In this document: positions 45,955-54,307 of the stretch, in pieces | Layout: each line of letters opens with the position of its first letter | Numbering within the stretch: position 1 is the stretch's first letter | DNA from: Chryseobacterium lathyri | GTDB taxonomy: Bacteria; Bacteroidota; Bacteroidia; Flavobacteriales; Weeksellaceae | NCBI RefSeq assembly: GCF_003290185.1 | Contig: NZ_QNFY01000008.1 | Location: 1 to 64,000, forward strand | Direction of reading: 5' to 3' | Length of the DNA stretch: 64,000 nt | The notes under the pieces: generated by a model | Databases searched by the model: none | Told to the model about the DNA's origin: nothing | What the model saw: the letters and a program-made list of their open reading frames with translations, nothing else | Translations under genes and position numbers: made by a program

Positions 45955-46437
45955 TTATTTTACTTTGTCGATTCGTACTTCAACAGGATAAATTGATGAT
46001 TTTCCAACTTCAAATGAAACTTCTACTTTATCATTCGTTGTTAGGGGTTGGCCATCGTTGTCGTAGAATATTGTTTTATCGGAACCACGTCCTGCATCTT
46101 CAGGAACAAAAACACTGTTGTGTCCATCTTGTTTCCAATCCATCTCTACTGGCGTAATTGTTTCTCCGTCATCGCCAGGTGCTGTATTCACATATACGGT
46201 TTGAGGCCTGTCAATGTACACCGTCATTCCCGCGGAATAATTCAAATAGCCTGTAATAGAAAAACGTTTGCCTTCATTCACCTCTTTGGCTGCGATTATT
46301 TTTTGGACCGCTGTTTTGGACGATTCTACTGGTCTTCCTTTCTCACGGTTTTTACCACTTTCAAAATAGGAGCACGATGTGGCTGTTAATAATGCTCCTG
46401 CAACTGCTGCCATTACCAATAATGTTTTAGTTTTCAT
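45955..46437 (-). CDS. Lipoprotein with OB-fold-like domain
   Basis: This 160-residue protein has a signal peptide and lipobox LTATSC (C22), so it is anchored to a membrane by a lipid. After a polar linker the remaining 110 residues are strand-rich (KRFSITGYLNYSAGMTVYID and NDKVEVSFEVGKSSIYPVEV), a pattern compatible with OB-fold proteins of the tRNA_anti-like type. Function unknown. The gene directly precedes the 67-residue membrane-protein gene. Confidence 0.65.
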   Translation of the reverse strand: MKTKTLLVMAAVAGALLTATSCSYFESGKNREKGRPVESSKTAVQKIIAAKEVNEGKRFSITGYLNYSAGMTVYIDRPQTVYVNTAPGDDGETITPVEMDWKQDGHNSVFVPEDAGRGSDKTIFYDNDGQPLTTNDKVEVSFEVGKSSIYPVEVRIDKVK

Positions 46438-46526
46438 ATTATTTTTTTTAATGATGTTTTTGGTACCGCATACTACTTATGGTTTCTCCATATTCTCTTC
46501 GTAGCCTGAACTAATTCTCTGACTAA

Positions 46527-47156
46527 TTAATGATTAAATAACTCAGCAACTACTTCTTCCAATTTTTTCTGTAACTGACCTGTTTCAGCCGTTGTCACTT
46601 TTCGGTTGATTCTCATATCATTTCTAAGTTTCAGATAATAATCCAATTCATTTTTTGTCGTTGCAGGTTTGATCTGATGAAAATTTGAGCCTATCCAATA
46701 ATCGCCTTTACATTTGTCATTATATAATTCTAAAAATATAAAATCGTCCTTTTTATCTCCATTGATGTCCTTGATAACGAACGCAGGAATAGTAAGATCA
46801 CAACCTTTGACAGTCAGAACAGATTTAAACTTTGAAACCATCTGATTTGTTTCCGGGCTGATAAAAAAGTAGGTTAATGATGATGTCTCTTTATCATCTC
46901 TCTCTACTGTGCAGATTGCCAATACAACCGGATCATTGTCTGCTTTTGTGATATAAGCTTTTTTTAGCGTGACAGGAATCAGCTCTCCAGTATTATCATT
47001 TTTTATTTTTGAAGGCACAATCTGCTTTGCATAATCAAAAGTGTCCTTTCTCCAGTCCGGAAATGTACTGGGGATAACTGCTTTACTTTTCTGTGCAGTG
47101 GCACTAATAAATAATAACAGAGATATGAAGAATAATAGTTTGCTATTTTGTGTCAT
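46527..47156 (-). CDS. Hypothetical secreted protein with DxNxDxxxD motif
   Basis: This 209-residue protein has a signal peptide (LLFFISLLLFISATAQ). KDINGDKKDDFIFLELY (about 136-152) resembles a calcium loop of FG-GAP/VCBS-type proteins and the motif in the 45029 protein. One Cys pair (C113 and C158 approximately) could form a disulphide in the periplasm. No enzyme motif is present. Confidence 0.6.
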   Translation of the reverse strand: MTQNSKLLFFISLLLFISATAQKSKAVIPSTFPDWRKDTFDYAKQIVPSKIKNDNTGELIPVTLKKAYITKADNDPVVLAICTVERDDKETSSLTYFFISPETNQMVSKFKSVLTVKGCDLTIPAFVIKDINGDKKDDFIFLELYNDKCKGDYWIGSNFHQIKPATTKNELDYYLKLRNDMRINRKVTTAETGQLQKKLEEVVAELFNH

Positions 47157-47354
47157 TTGTTATGTATTTAAACTCTGTAATATATCACATGATTGCCGAA
47201 TTTTTTCAAAATTTTTATTTAAGCTGAAAAGAAAACATAGCAAAATTCAAGAGAATATTACCATGTTAAAATACGAAAAATATAACTCATTAAAGAAATA
47301 GTAATTTTATTATGATGATACCCCTAACTATCCTCATGGATGAATTGGTTTACA

Positions 47355-48119
47355 TCACAGAGATTTTTTCCAAAATCTGTATCCTGCCGAATAGATCCCA
47401 AGCTCTTCCATTTTTTTAATGTAAGATTTTTCAAACATTGACAATTTAATTTCTGTTGCATCTACCGATCTGGATATTTTATTTCCCTGTGAATCGAAAG
47501 AGATCTCCTCTTCTTTATGATCATCTTTAAAAAGATAATAGTAGAAAGTTTTACCCTCCCAATAAGAAGCATTTGGATCGTTATCATCAACAGCAAGTTT
47601 CTTGCAGTTCTTACTGATATAGTCTTTGATCTTATTAAAGTCAGCATTATTTTTTGAAGTCTTTCCCACTTCAAGATACATTAAGTTGCCTTTACGGTCT
47701 TCCGCCATATCTATTTTGGGGAATGCTACTGTATTTAAAATAGCTAGCTTATCTTTTTCAGGATCATACGCTACCGTCTTGTATCCATAACCAAATATTT
47801 CGGTTGGTTTTTTATTTCTTACCATCCAGTCATTGGTTGATTCCAAAGACAGGTCTGTAGGGAACCTCCCATCTGTTTTATAGTAACCTAAAGTATCTTT
47901 GACAAAAAATGCATTATCTAGAAGATTCAGGGCTTCTTTCTTATCCATACTTTTAGGATCTTTCGAAATGATCTCATTGGTTTTTTTAATCTTGTTCATA
48001 TAAAATTCTGAGGCATTAAAATCGTTTGATATTTTTGCCAGATCAACAATTTTGTTGTCTTGAGAATGACAGGATGTAAGAAGGAATAATGCGATGATCA
48101 GGTAAATTTTATTTTTCAT
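47355..48119 (-). CDS. Hypothetical lipoprotein
   Basis: This 254-residue protein has a lipobox LLTSC (C17) after a short signal sequence. The mature part is charged and mixed alpha/beta, without a recognised family. It is separated from its neighbours by about 200 bases upstream of the 46527 gene and a long non-coding stretch on the other side. It is probably envelope-located. Confidence 0.65.
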   Translation of the reverse strand: MKNKIYLIIALFLLTSCHSQDNKIVDLAKISNDFNASEFYMNKIKKTNEIISKDPKSMDKKEALNLLDNAFFVKDTLGYYKTDGRFPTDLSLESTNDWMVRNKKPTEIFGYGYKTVAYDPEKDKLAILNTVAFPKIDMAEDRKGNLMYLEVGKTSKNNADFNKIKDYISKNCKKLAVDDNDPNASYWEGKTFYYYLFKDDHKEEEISFDSQGNKISRSVDATEIKLSMFEKSYIKKMEELGIYSAGYRFWKKSL

Positions 48120-48543
48120 GAGTTATTGATTGTAAGATATAAATTTATAATATTATTTGGTGACAATGATGATACTTAATAAATCAGTTTCTTTACTATC
48201 ATTTTATATAATATACTCAGCATTTAAGATAACAAGAGATCTTCAATGATAAAATCAAGCTTTCATCATTAACTTAGAAATCCAGGCCAGGATTAATAGA
48301 TGAAGATGATGAGGAAAATGTTGATTTTTGATTCAATGTCAGGCTTCAATTCAGTATACCTTTTTTCAAAATTTTCAGATTTTCTTCCTTTTTCTGGATT
48401 TTAAACTCAGGAAGTTTTAATTTTTCCTTTTAGAACCGGAAATCTATTTTTTCAGTCAGGAATACAGAAGTAGATACCTCTGTAATTAAACAGATCATAT
48501 AAATGGTAACCTATTTGATTTTTCTGACACTAGCATAAAAATA
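48120..48543. other. Non-coding stretch between lipoprotein and tRNA genes
   Basis: About 420 AT-rich bases contain no convincing gene. A start-less minus-strand frame near 48365-48450 includes EKLKLPEFKIQKKEENL, Lys/Glu-rich sequence that could be the end of a decayed gene or chance. Confidence 0.45.
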
Positions 48544-48544
48544 A

Positions 48545-48578
48545 AAAACGCTGTAAACATTGATGTTTACAGCGTTTT
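48545..48578 (-). terminator. Terminator of the tRNA-Ser gene
   Basis: AAAACGCTGTAAACA (48545-48559) and its complement (48564-48578) form a perfect 15-bp stem with a TTGA loop, followed on the minus strand by a short T-rich tail. Confidence 0.85.
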
Positions 48579-48602
48579 AGCTTATTTTGGTCCCCCAACT
48601 TG

Positions 48603-48687
48603 CGGAGAGAGAGGGATTCGAACCCCCGGACCTGTTACAGTCAATAGTTTTCAAGACTATCGCAATCGACCACTCTGCCATCTCTCC
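48603..48687 (-). tRNA. tRNA-Ser (anticodon TGA)
   Basis: The minus strand folds as a class II tRNA: acceptor GGAGAGA/TCTCTCC, anticodon loop CTTGAAA giving anticodon TGA (reads UCA and UCG/UCU by wobble), a long variable arm and the T loop GTTCGAATC. Discriminator base is G; no CCA is encoded. Length is 85 bases. Confidence 0.95.
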
Positions 48688-48720
48688 TGAATAACGGCTA
48701 TACCGTTGTTTTCAGTGGTG

Positions 48721-48750
48721 CAAATATAAAACGATTTTACAGTTCTGCAA
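48721..48750 (-). promoter_or_regulatory. Promoter of tRNA-Ser
   Basis: On the minus strand TTG (plus 48748-48750), a 19-base spacer and TATATTTG (plus 48721-48728) match the Bacteroidota consensus almost perfectly, 33 bases upstream of the tRNA. Confidence 0.75.
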
Positions 48751-48814
48751 AACTTTTCTGCGAGAAATTTTAACTAAACCTAATAATAGACTTAAAATCA
48801 GGGGAATTATTTTT

Positions 48815-49042
48815 CTAGGACACCCTGACCTCTTCCCTGTCTACTATAGCAATGAAACTGTTTTTTATAAGATCTGATGGATACACAAACTGATCTCCAT
48901 TTTCTCCCTTCACTACAATAGCCGCCTGTTCATCGTTCAGGCATTTGTCCAGCTGGCTTTGCATTTCATTCAGTCTTCCATCCTGGATTTCAATCGTATA
49001 GGTTCCTGTTATGTGCTTTATTTTTATGACTTTCTTGTGCAT
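48815..49042 (-). CDS. Hypothetical protein, 75 residues
   Basis: This is a compact cytoplasmic protein with alternating strands and a helix (QSQLDKCLNDEQAAIVVKGENGDQFVYPSDLIKNSFIAIVD), no membrane segment. Spacing from its neighbours is normal and composition is coding-like. It resembles small conserved Flavobacteriia proteins of unknown role, but no name can be given. Confidence 0.55.
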   Translation of the reverse strand: MHKKVIKIKHITGTYTIEIQDGRLNEMQSQLDKCLNDEQAAIVVKGENGDQFVYPSDLIKNSFIAIVDREEVRVS

Positions 49043-49153
49043 ATTATTTTTTTTGATTGGGATTTAAATTTAGGAATTTTACTTAAAGTAGCTAAGGGTT
49101 TAATAAGCTTTTGTAACTTTTGTGATAAAAAAGAAGATAAAATACAATAAAAA

Positions 49154-49176
49154 AAGCGTACCCGGTGGGTACGCTT
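49154..49176 (-). terminator. Terminator after trxB
   Basis: AAGCGTACCC (49154-49163) pairs with GGGTACGCTT (49167-49176); on the minus strand T-rich sequence follows. It lies 20 bases beyond the trxB stop. Confidence 0.85.
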
Positions 49177-49196
49177 GTATGATAATAGGTTGAATA

Positions 49197-50138
49197 TTAA
49201 TGTAATTCAGCCAGATATTTCTCTGCATCCATTGCCGCCATACATCCGCTTCCTGCAGCGGTGATCGCCTGCCTGTAAATATGATCCTGAACATCTCCTG
49301 CAGCAAAAACTCCCGGAAGATTCGTTCTTGTAGATCCTTTTTCAGTAAGGATATATCCGTTTTCGTCAAGATCAATTTGTCCCACGAAGATATCTGTATT
49401 CGGCTTGTGTCCGATCGCGATGAAGATACCTTCTACGTCAACGGCAGAGGTTTCCTGCGTTTGGTTGTTGATGATCAGGGCTCTTTCTACAAGGCTGTTT
49501 TCACCTTCAATACCAATCAGCTCATGATTGAATTTCACTTCAATATTCGGAGTATTTTCTACTCTGTGGATCATCGCTTTAGAAGCTCTGAAAACATCTT
49601 TTCTTACCAGCATGGTTACTTTTCTCGTAAGCTTTGCAAGGTAAGTTGCTTCTTCTGCTGCTGTATCTCCCGCTCCTACTACTACCACATCTTTTCCTCT
49701 GTAGAAGAAACCGTCGCATGTAGCACATGCCGAAACACCTCCTCCCGCGTATTTCTTCTCATCGTCAAGGCCAAGATATTTGGCTGTAGCTCCTGTAGAG
49801 ATAATCACTGTTTTTGCCAGGATCTCTTTATTCCCAGCATATAATTTATGAACACCGCCGTTTTCTTTAGAGAATTCAGCTTTGGTGATCATTTCATAAT
49901 GAACTTTAGTCTCGAATCTTTCCGCCTGCTTCTGTAGATCCATCATCATTTCAGGTCCTGTAATCCCTGCCGGATATCCTGGAAAGTTATCAACTTCCGT
50001 AGTTGTTGTTAATTGTCCGCCCGGCTCCAAACCTGTATACAGTTCAGGTTTTAAGTCTGCTCTTGCTGCATATATTGCCGCTGTGAAACCAGAAGGTCCA
50101 GATCCAACGATCACACAATCTAAAATATTTTGCTCCAT
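49197..50138 (-). CDS. trxB: Thioredoxin-disulfide reductase
   Basis: This 313-residue flavoprotein has the FAD motif GSGPSG (12-17), the redox pair C138-A-T-C141, and an NADPH site with GAGDTAAEEA (about 155-165). The C-terminal GVFAAGDVQD motif binds FAD. It passes electrons from NADPH to thioredoxin in the cytoplasm. Length and motifs are standard for bacterial low-molecular-weight TrxB. Confidence 0.96.
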   Translation of the reverse strand: MEQNILDCVIVGSGPSGFTAAIYAARADLKPELYTGLEPGGQLTTTTEVDNFPGYPAGITGPEMMMDLQKQAERFETKVHYEMITKAEFSKENGGVHKLYAGNKEILAKTVIISTGATAKYLGLDDEKKYAGGGVSACATCDGFFYRGKDVVVVGAGDTAAEEATYLAKLTRKVTMLVRKDVFRASKAMIHRVENTPNIEVKFNHELIGIEGENSLVERALIINNQTQETSAVDVEGIFIAIGHKPNTDIFVGQIDLDENGYILTEKGSTRTNLPGVFAAGDVQDHIYRQAITAAGSGCMAAMDAEKYLAELH

Positions 50139-50342
50139 AAATTTACTTTGTTCAAAAAGATTTTAATTCAGTCCGCTAATTTCGTAATTTTTAATGTTTT
50201 ATTAAAGTATTTTTAATGATACTTGTCAATATCAAATATGTGAACTGTCGATAAATTGTTCGTGTTTCGGAATGCAGGTTATAATGTGCAGTTACGGGCT
50301 ATTTTCATTCTCATTCTACCCCTACAACTCTCATACTCTCCC

Positions 50343-50354
50343 ACTCTCAAACTC
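50343..50354. repeat. ACTCTCAAACTC micro-repeat, copy 1
   Basis: A 12-base sequence just beyond the holA stop codon, in a stretch of CTCTC-rich sequence (50315-50360). An identical copy occurs at 53935-53946, just beyond the cupin gene stop. Confidence 0.5.
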
Positions 50355-50363
50355 ATCAATTCA

Positions 50364-51401
50364 TTACACCTTCATTTTAATTTTATCCACATTGATAATC
50401 TTATATACCAGCTCCTTAATCAGTTCAGCTTCTCCCATATTCACTGCACCAAGTCCCTTGCCTTTCATATCAAACTCTCTTAAAATAGAAATGACCCTTG
50501 TGGCATGTTTTAGTGGATACAGTCTTGCACTTTCTGCATAATCTTTAATAAAATAAGGGTTAACCCCCATCTGCGAAGCAATAACCTGTGGCGGCTGTCC
50601 GGCCATAGTCTGGTAAATGATCACATTGGAAAAGTAGCTGTAAAGGCTTGCCAGCATCATAACAAAAGGATTGTTCTTTGGGTTTTTACCCATAAAATGA
50701 GCAATCTTAAAGGCCGCATCAGCATTTTTGGTTCCTAAAGCCTTCTGAAGCTCGAAAACATTATATTCCTTGCTGATTCCGATATGGTTTTCCACGATCG
50801 TCCCATCCAGCATTTCACCTTCTTTAAGGATGATCTTTAGTTTATTCAGTTCGTTGGCAATTCTTGAAAGGTCGTTTCCCAGATATTCTGCAAGCAGATG
50901 GGAAATATTCGGAGCTGTTTTAATTTTAAGGCGTGTACATTCATCAGCAATCCATTTCGGAAGATTGGTATCTCTCACCGACTCACTTAAGAAAAGAACC
51001 TTGGCTTTGTCCAAAGCTTTTGTGGCTTTTTTTCTGCTGTCCAGTTTCTTATGCTTATGGGCAAAAACAAGCACGGTAGATGGTACAGGATTTTCAACAT
51101 AGGTTTCCAAAACTCTGTTTTCCTCTTCATTAAATTTCAAATCCTGAGCTTCCTTTACAATGATCACCTGCTTGTCCCCCATCATTGGGAACTGTCTTGC
51201 CAGGGAAAGAATCTCCTGATAAGAAGTATCTTTTCCGTATACAACAGTCTGGTTAAAAGCTTTTTCATCTTCCTCCAGAAAGTCGTGTTCTAGCACTTTT
51301 ACAGCAGCATCAATAAAGTAAGGTTCTTCTCCGTGGAAAAAATAAATAGGTAAAACTTCTTTATTTTTAATATTTTTGAGGATTAAATCTAATTCTTTCA
51401 T
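50364..51401 (-). CDS. holA: DNA polymerase III delta subunit
   Basis: This 345-residue protein fits the delta subunit of the clamp loader: an N-terminal ATPase-like fold with IYFFHGEEPYFIDAAV (about 18-33), a lid region (NELNKLKIILKEG) and the C-terminal collar domain (KNPFVMMLASLYSYF and VNPYFIKDY). Delta opens the beta clamp during loading. It is divergent from an HSDR_N-like protein whose start is seven bases away. Confidence 0.93.
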   Translation of the reverse strand: MKELDLILKNIKNKEVLPIYFFHGEEPYFIDAAVKVLEHDFLEEDEKAFNQTVVYGKDTSYQEILSLARQFPMMGDKQVIIVKEAQDLKFNEEENRVLETYVENPVPSTVLVFAHKHKKLDSRKKATKALDKAKVLFLSESVRDTNLPKWIADECTRLKIKTAPNISHLLAEYLGNDLSRIANELNKLKIILKEGEMLDGTIVENHIGISKEYNVFELQKALGTKNADAAFKIAHFMGKNPKNNPFVMMLASLYSYFSNVIIYQTMAGQPPQVIASQMGVNPYFIKDYAESARLYPLKHATRVISILREFDMKGKGLGAVNMGEAELIKELVYKIINVDKIKMKV

Positions 51402-51408
51402 CTTATTA

Positions 51409-51840
51409 ATGGAACTTCCAAAACTGAATTTTCAGGAAACTTTTGATTTTAAATTCAAGAAAGACAAAGATAAGTTTTTTATTTATGACTTGATCCGTAA
51501 AACTTATCTTCTCCTTACCCCTGAGGAATGGGTGAGGCAGCACTGGGTACACTATTATCTCACCGTAAAGGCCTATTCTCCGTCCGCTCTTATTACCGAA
51601 AAAAAGATCCTTCTGAACGGCCTTACCAAAAGAATCGACCTGCTGGTTACCGAGAAAACAGAACCCATTATCCTGATTGAATGCAAAGCGCCCCAAATTA
51701 AGCTTACAGAGAAAACATTTGAACAGACAGCGCGGTACAATTCCATTATCGGAGCGAAAGAAATTATCCTGACCAATGGCCTGCAGCACATCAATGCTTA
51801 TTATGAAAACGGGCAATATCAGTTTTATAAACCGGAGTAA
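51409..51840 (+). CDS. PD-(D/E)xK nuclease-like protein (HSDR_N type)
   Basis: The start is ATG 51409 (MELPKLNFQE), since the upstream in-frame Met would run into holA. The protein has 143 residues: an N-terminal helical region with TPEEWVRQHW and a nuclease-fold core with D77 (KRIDLLV) and E91-C-K93 (ILIECKAPQIKL), as in the N-terminal domain of type I restriction HsdR. It has no helicase part. This stand-alone gene is usually found next to holA in Flavobacteriia; its role is unknown. Confidence 0.75.
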   Translation: MELPKLNFQETFDFKFKKDKDKFFIYDLIRKTYLLLTPEEWVRQHWVHYYLTVKAYSPSALITEKKILLNGLTKRIDLLVTEKTEPIILIECKAPQIKLTEKTFEQTARYNSIIGAKEIILTNGLQHINAYYENGQYQFYKPE

Positions 51841-51847
51841 ACTTTCT

Positions 51848-51932
51848 AACCACCAGTTTTTAATTGACGGGGATCACATTCCCTTCCACCGGAGGCGTGG
51901 CGAAAATTCAAAGAATTTTTGACGGGGTGGTT
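51848..51932. repeat. Inverted-repeat element with GGGGTGG end
   Basis: AACCACC (51848-51854) and GGTGGTT (51926-51932) flank an internal AAAATTC/GAATTTT hairpin at 51903-51919. This GGGGTGG...AATTTTTGAC type of element looks like an intergenic family repeat. It lies downstream of the HSDR_N-like gene. Confidence 0.5.
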
Positions 51933-51948
51933 TAAAAAGATACATATC

Positions 51949-52148
51949 AACCACAAAAGTCACAAAAGCTTTTGAAACACTTAAGTGTATTTAAGTTGAA
52001 TACACTGCGCAAAGAAGTACACTTAAGTTTTCATGAAAGTCTCTGATTTTCTCCTTATGTGATCTTATTATTTTCAGCCTGGTAAAACTTTTAAAACTAA
52101 AGTGCTCTCAAGTGTTTAAAATTAAAAACTTTTGCGACTTTTGTGGTT
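51949..52148. repeat. Imperfect 200-bp palindrome ended by AACCACAAAAGTC
   Basis: The left arm (51949-51969) and right arm (52128-52148) match at 19 of 21 positions as inverted repeats. Nested copies of ACACTTAAG/CTTAAGTGT-type sequence lie inside (near 51977-51990, 52018-52027 and 52105-52116). No reading frame is present. It fits a non-coding palindromic repeat that could move by replication or form a cruciform or RNA hairpin. Confidence 0.6.
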
Positions 52149-52177
52149 AAATAAAATTAAAAAAGTTTAAAACATAT

Positions 52178-52789
52178 ATGGAAATTAAGAATATCATCTT
52201 CGATTTTGGCGGCGTACTCATGGATTGGAATCCCAGATATTTTTTTAAAGACTATTTCAATGACGATGAGAAAATGGAATATTTTCTTGAAAACATTGCC
52301 CAGTCGGAATGGAATGAAGAGCAGGACCGCGGCAGAAGCCTGGCAGAAGGCACCGACATCCAGATTAAAAAATTCCCTGAATGGGAAAAGGAGCTCAGAG
52401 CTTATTATGACAACTGGACTGTAATGCTGAAAAGTGATATTCCGCAGAATGTAGAGATTTTAAGACGCTTAGGAAATACAGACTATCAATTGTTCGGGCT
52501 TACCAACTGGTCTGAGGAAACTTTTCCTTATGCCCTGGAAAATTATGACTTCTTCAAGCTTTTTAACGGAAAGATCGTGGTTTCGGGAACAGAAAAACTG
52601 ATCAAACCGGATCCTAAAATCTGGCATATTCTGCTGGAAAGATATAATCTTAAAGCCAATGAATCTGTTTTCATCGATGATAATCCTAAAAATATCGAAA
52701 TGGCCAATTCACTTGGGTTTAGGACCATAAAAATCGATCCGGATACTGATCTGGAAAAAGAACTGGCAGATTTGGGAATTCAATTCTGA
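52178..52789 (+). CDS. HAD-superfamily phosphatase
   Basis: This 203-residue protein has the motifs of a HAD IA hydrolase: IFDFGGVLMDWN (nucleophile D9), GLTNWS (motif II), KPDPKIW (motif III Lys) and FIDDNPKNIEMA (motif IV). The FDFGGV start places it near YihX-type glucose-1-phosphate phosphatases. It hydrolyses a small phosphorylated substrate in the cytoplasm. Its gene is preceded by the palindromic repeat region and has no operon partner. Confidence 0.88.
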   Translation: MEIKNIIFDFGGVLMDWNPRYFFKDYFNDDEKMEYFLENIAQSEWNEEQDRGRSLAEGTDIQIKKFPEWEKELRAYYDNWTVMLKSDIPQNVEILRRLGNTDYQLFGLTNWSEETFPYALENYDFFKLFNGKIVVSGTEKLIKPDPKIWHILLERYNLKANESVFIDDNPKNIEMANSLGFRTIKIDPDTDLEKELADLGIQF

Positions 52790-52810
52790 TCACCTTTGGC
52801 TTTACAATAT

Positions 52811-52837
52811 TTTCATCCTCAATATAAGTTATTTTTG
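52811..52837 (+). promoter_or_regulatory. Promoter -7 element of the dienelactone hydrolase gene
   Basis: TATTTTTG (52830-52837, TAnnTTTG) with a T-rich region 19 bases upstream lies 74 bases before the gene start at 52912. Confidence 0.5.
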
Positions 52838-52911
52838 GTAATTTAGTTGAGGATTTTAATTAACCTGAATTCATAATTAAAACCTTTTTAATATTTTACC
52901 AATTACAGAAT

Positions 52912-53655
52912 ATGATACGCAACCTCTTATTAACAGCATGCATGATAAGTGCAGGAACACTTCTCAGCCAAAAACTTAAAACAATTTCTTACCAGGATGG
53001 CGCACAGAAGCTGAATGGTCTGGTCACTTCGAATGCAGGTAAAAAGCTTCCGGGTGTCCTGATTCTTCCGGCCTGGAAAGGTATTGATGATGAAGCCAAA
53101 ACAGCTGCTGCCGAGCTTGAAAAACAGGGTTATATTGCTTTCATTGCCGATATTTACGGAGAAGGAAATATTCCCGCTGATAATGCTTCTGCCGGCAAAA
53201 CAGCCGGATATTACAAACAGAATTACGATGCTTATCAAAAGCGGATTTCTCTGGCTTTAGAACAATTGAAGAAAAATGGGGCAATTGCTGATAAAATTGC
53301 TGTGATCGGATACTGTTTCGGCGGAACTGGAGCTTTAGAATCTGCGAGAGGAAGCCTTCCGGTTGTGGGAGTTGTTTCCATCCACGGAAGCATAGGAAAG
53401 GATCAAACCAGAAAAAACGGACCGATTTCCGCAAAGATTTTAGTGGAAAATCCTGCGGATGATCAGGGAGTAACGCCGGAAGACTATAATAATTTAATCA
53501 AAGAAATGAACGAGGGTAATGCAGACTGGCAGATTATTACCTATGCCCATTCAAAACATACATTTACCGATCCGAAATCGCCAGATTATAATGAAGTAAT
53601 GTCCAAAAGAGCCTGGAATCATACATTGATGTTCTTGAAAGAAATATTGAAATAA
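52912..53655 (+). CDS. Dienelactone hydrolase family alpha/beta hydrolase
   Basis: This 247-residue protein has an N-terminal signal-like segment (MIRNLLLTACMISAGTLLSQ), so it may be exported. The nucleophile elbow is GYCFGG with Cys as nucleophile, as in carboxymethylenebutenolidase. The acid and His are in NPADDQG (about 180) and HSKHTFTDP (about 219). DLH-family members hydrolyse lactones or esters; the natural substrate is not evident from the context. Confidence 0.85.
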   Translation: MIRNLLLTACMISAGTLLSQKLKTISYQDGAQKLNGLVTSNAGKKLPGVLILPAWKGIDDEAKTAAAELEKQGYIAFIADIYGEGNIPADNASAGKTAGYYKQNYDAYQKRISLALEQLKKNGAIADKIAVIGYCFGGTGALESARGSLPVVGVVSIHGSIGKDQTRKNGPISAKILVENPADDQGVTPEDYNNLIKEMNEGNADWQIITYAHSKHTFTDPKSPDYNEVMSKRAWNHTLMFLKEILK

Positions 53656-53682
53656 ATTTAATTTTAATATAACGATGCAGCA

Positions 53683-53743
53683 ATGTAGCAGTGTAACAAT
53701 ACTTTACCGACGAATCAAATTGGTTATTGTTACACTGCTACAT
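53683..53743. repeat. Perfect 18-bp inverted repeat in an intergenic region
   Basis: ATGTAGCAGTGTAACAAT (53683-53700) and its exact reverse complement (53726-53743) flank a 25-base loop. It is the first of two hairpins between the convergent hydrolase and cupin genes. Such CAATGT/ACATTG repeats look like a dispersed family. Confidence 0.7.
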
Positions 53744-53779
53744 GGGTTGATTTACAAATATTTTACTTTATTTAAAAAG

Positions 53780-53860
53780 ATGCTTCGACTCCGCTCAGCA
53801 TGACAGTAAAAAAAAATACAGTTAGTATTAGCGTTGTCATGCTGAGCGGAGTCGAAGCAT
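53780..53860. repeat. Perfect 26-bp inverted repeat (GCTTCGACTCCGCTCAGCATGACA)
   Basis: Arms at 53780-53805 and 53835-53860 are exact reverse complements over 26 bases with a 29-base loop. The sequence is much more GC-rich than its surroundings. This motif is familiar from dispersed intergenic repeats in several bacterial phyla. In RNA it would form a very stable hairpin and could stop transcription from either side. Confidence 0.8.
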
Positions 53861-53934
53861 TATATTACGTAATGTGGTGACAACAAATAGGCAAAATCCG
53901 GTAAACATCTGCTCTAGAACTCCCAAACCCACCG

Positions 53935-53946
53935 ACTCTCAAACTC
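53935..53946. repeat. ACTCTCAAACTC micro-repeat, copy 2
   Basis: An exact copy of the 12-base sequence at 50343-50354, again just beyond the stop codon of a minus-strand gene. Confidence 0.5.
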
Positions 53947-53947
53947 T

Positions 53948-54307
53948 TTATTCTTCCCTGTTTACCAAATCCATAGAAAACGCAGGAAGGCAGATGGCTA
54001 TATATTCGCAAGGTTCTGAGAAAGGGTTGCTGTAACGAACTCTTGCTCCTTTTTCTATCAAAATACTCTGTCCTTTTTCAAGAATGACGATTTCTCCATC
54101 TATCTCAAATTGCTTTTTTCCTGAAACAATAAGGGTAAACTCATCGAATTCGGGAGTCTGATGCGGTTCGCTCCAATCCGGTGGAGCTACCATGTGGGCA
54201 ATGGAAACATTTGAATTTCCTGTAGAATTTCCCCAGTGTTCTTCAATTAATTTTCCGTCTGTGGTAGGTACTACAAAAGGTGATGTTTGGATTTTATATT
54301 TTTTCAT
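53948..54307 (-). CDS. Cupin-domain protein
   Basis: This 119-residue single-domain cupin has a beta-barrel with HQTPEFDEFTLIVSGKKQFEIDGE (about 46-70), holding the His and Glu/Asp-type residues of a cupin metal motif, and a second motif near GARVRYSNPF. Substrate unknown. It overlaps the GNAT gene by four bases (ATGA), so the two are translationally coupled. Confidence 0.82.
   Translation of the reverse strand: MKKYKIQTSPFVVPTTDGKLIEEHWGNSTGNSNVSIAHMVAPPDWSEPHQTPEFDEFTLIVSGKKQFEIDGEIVILEKGQSILIEKGARVRYSNPFSEPCEYIAICLPAFSMDLVNREE

Noticed and set aside
48365..48450. Lys/Glu-rich start-less frame before the tRNA gene
   Set aside because: Low complexity, no start codon and no recognisable family.
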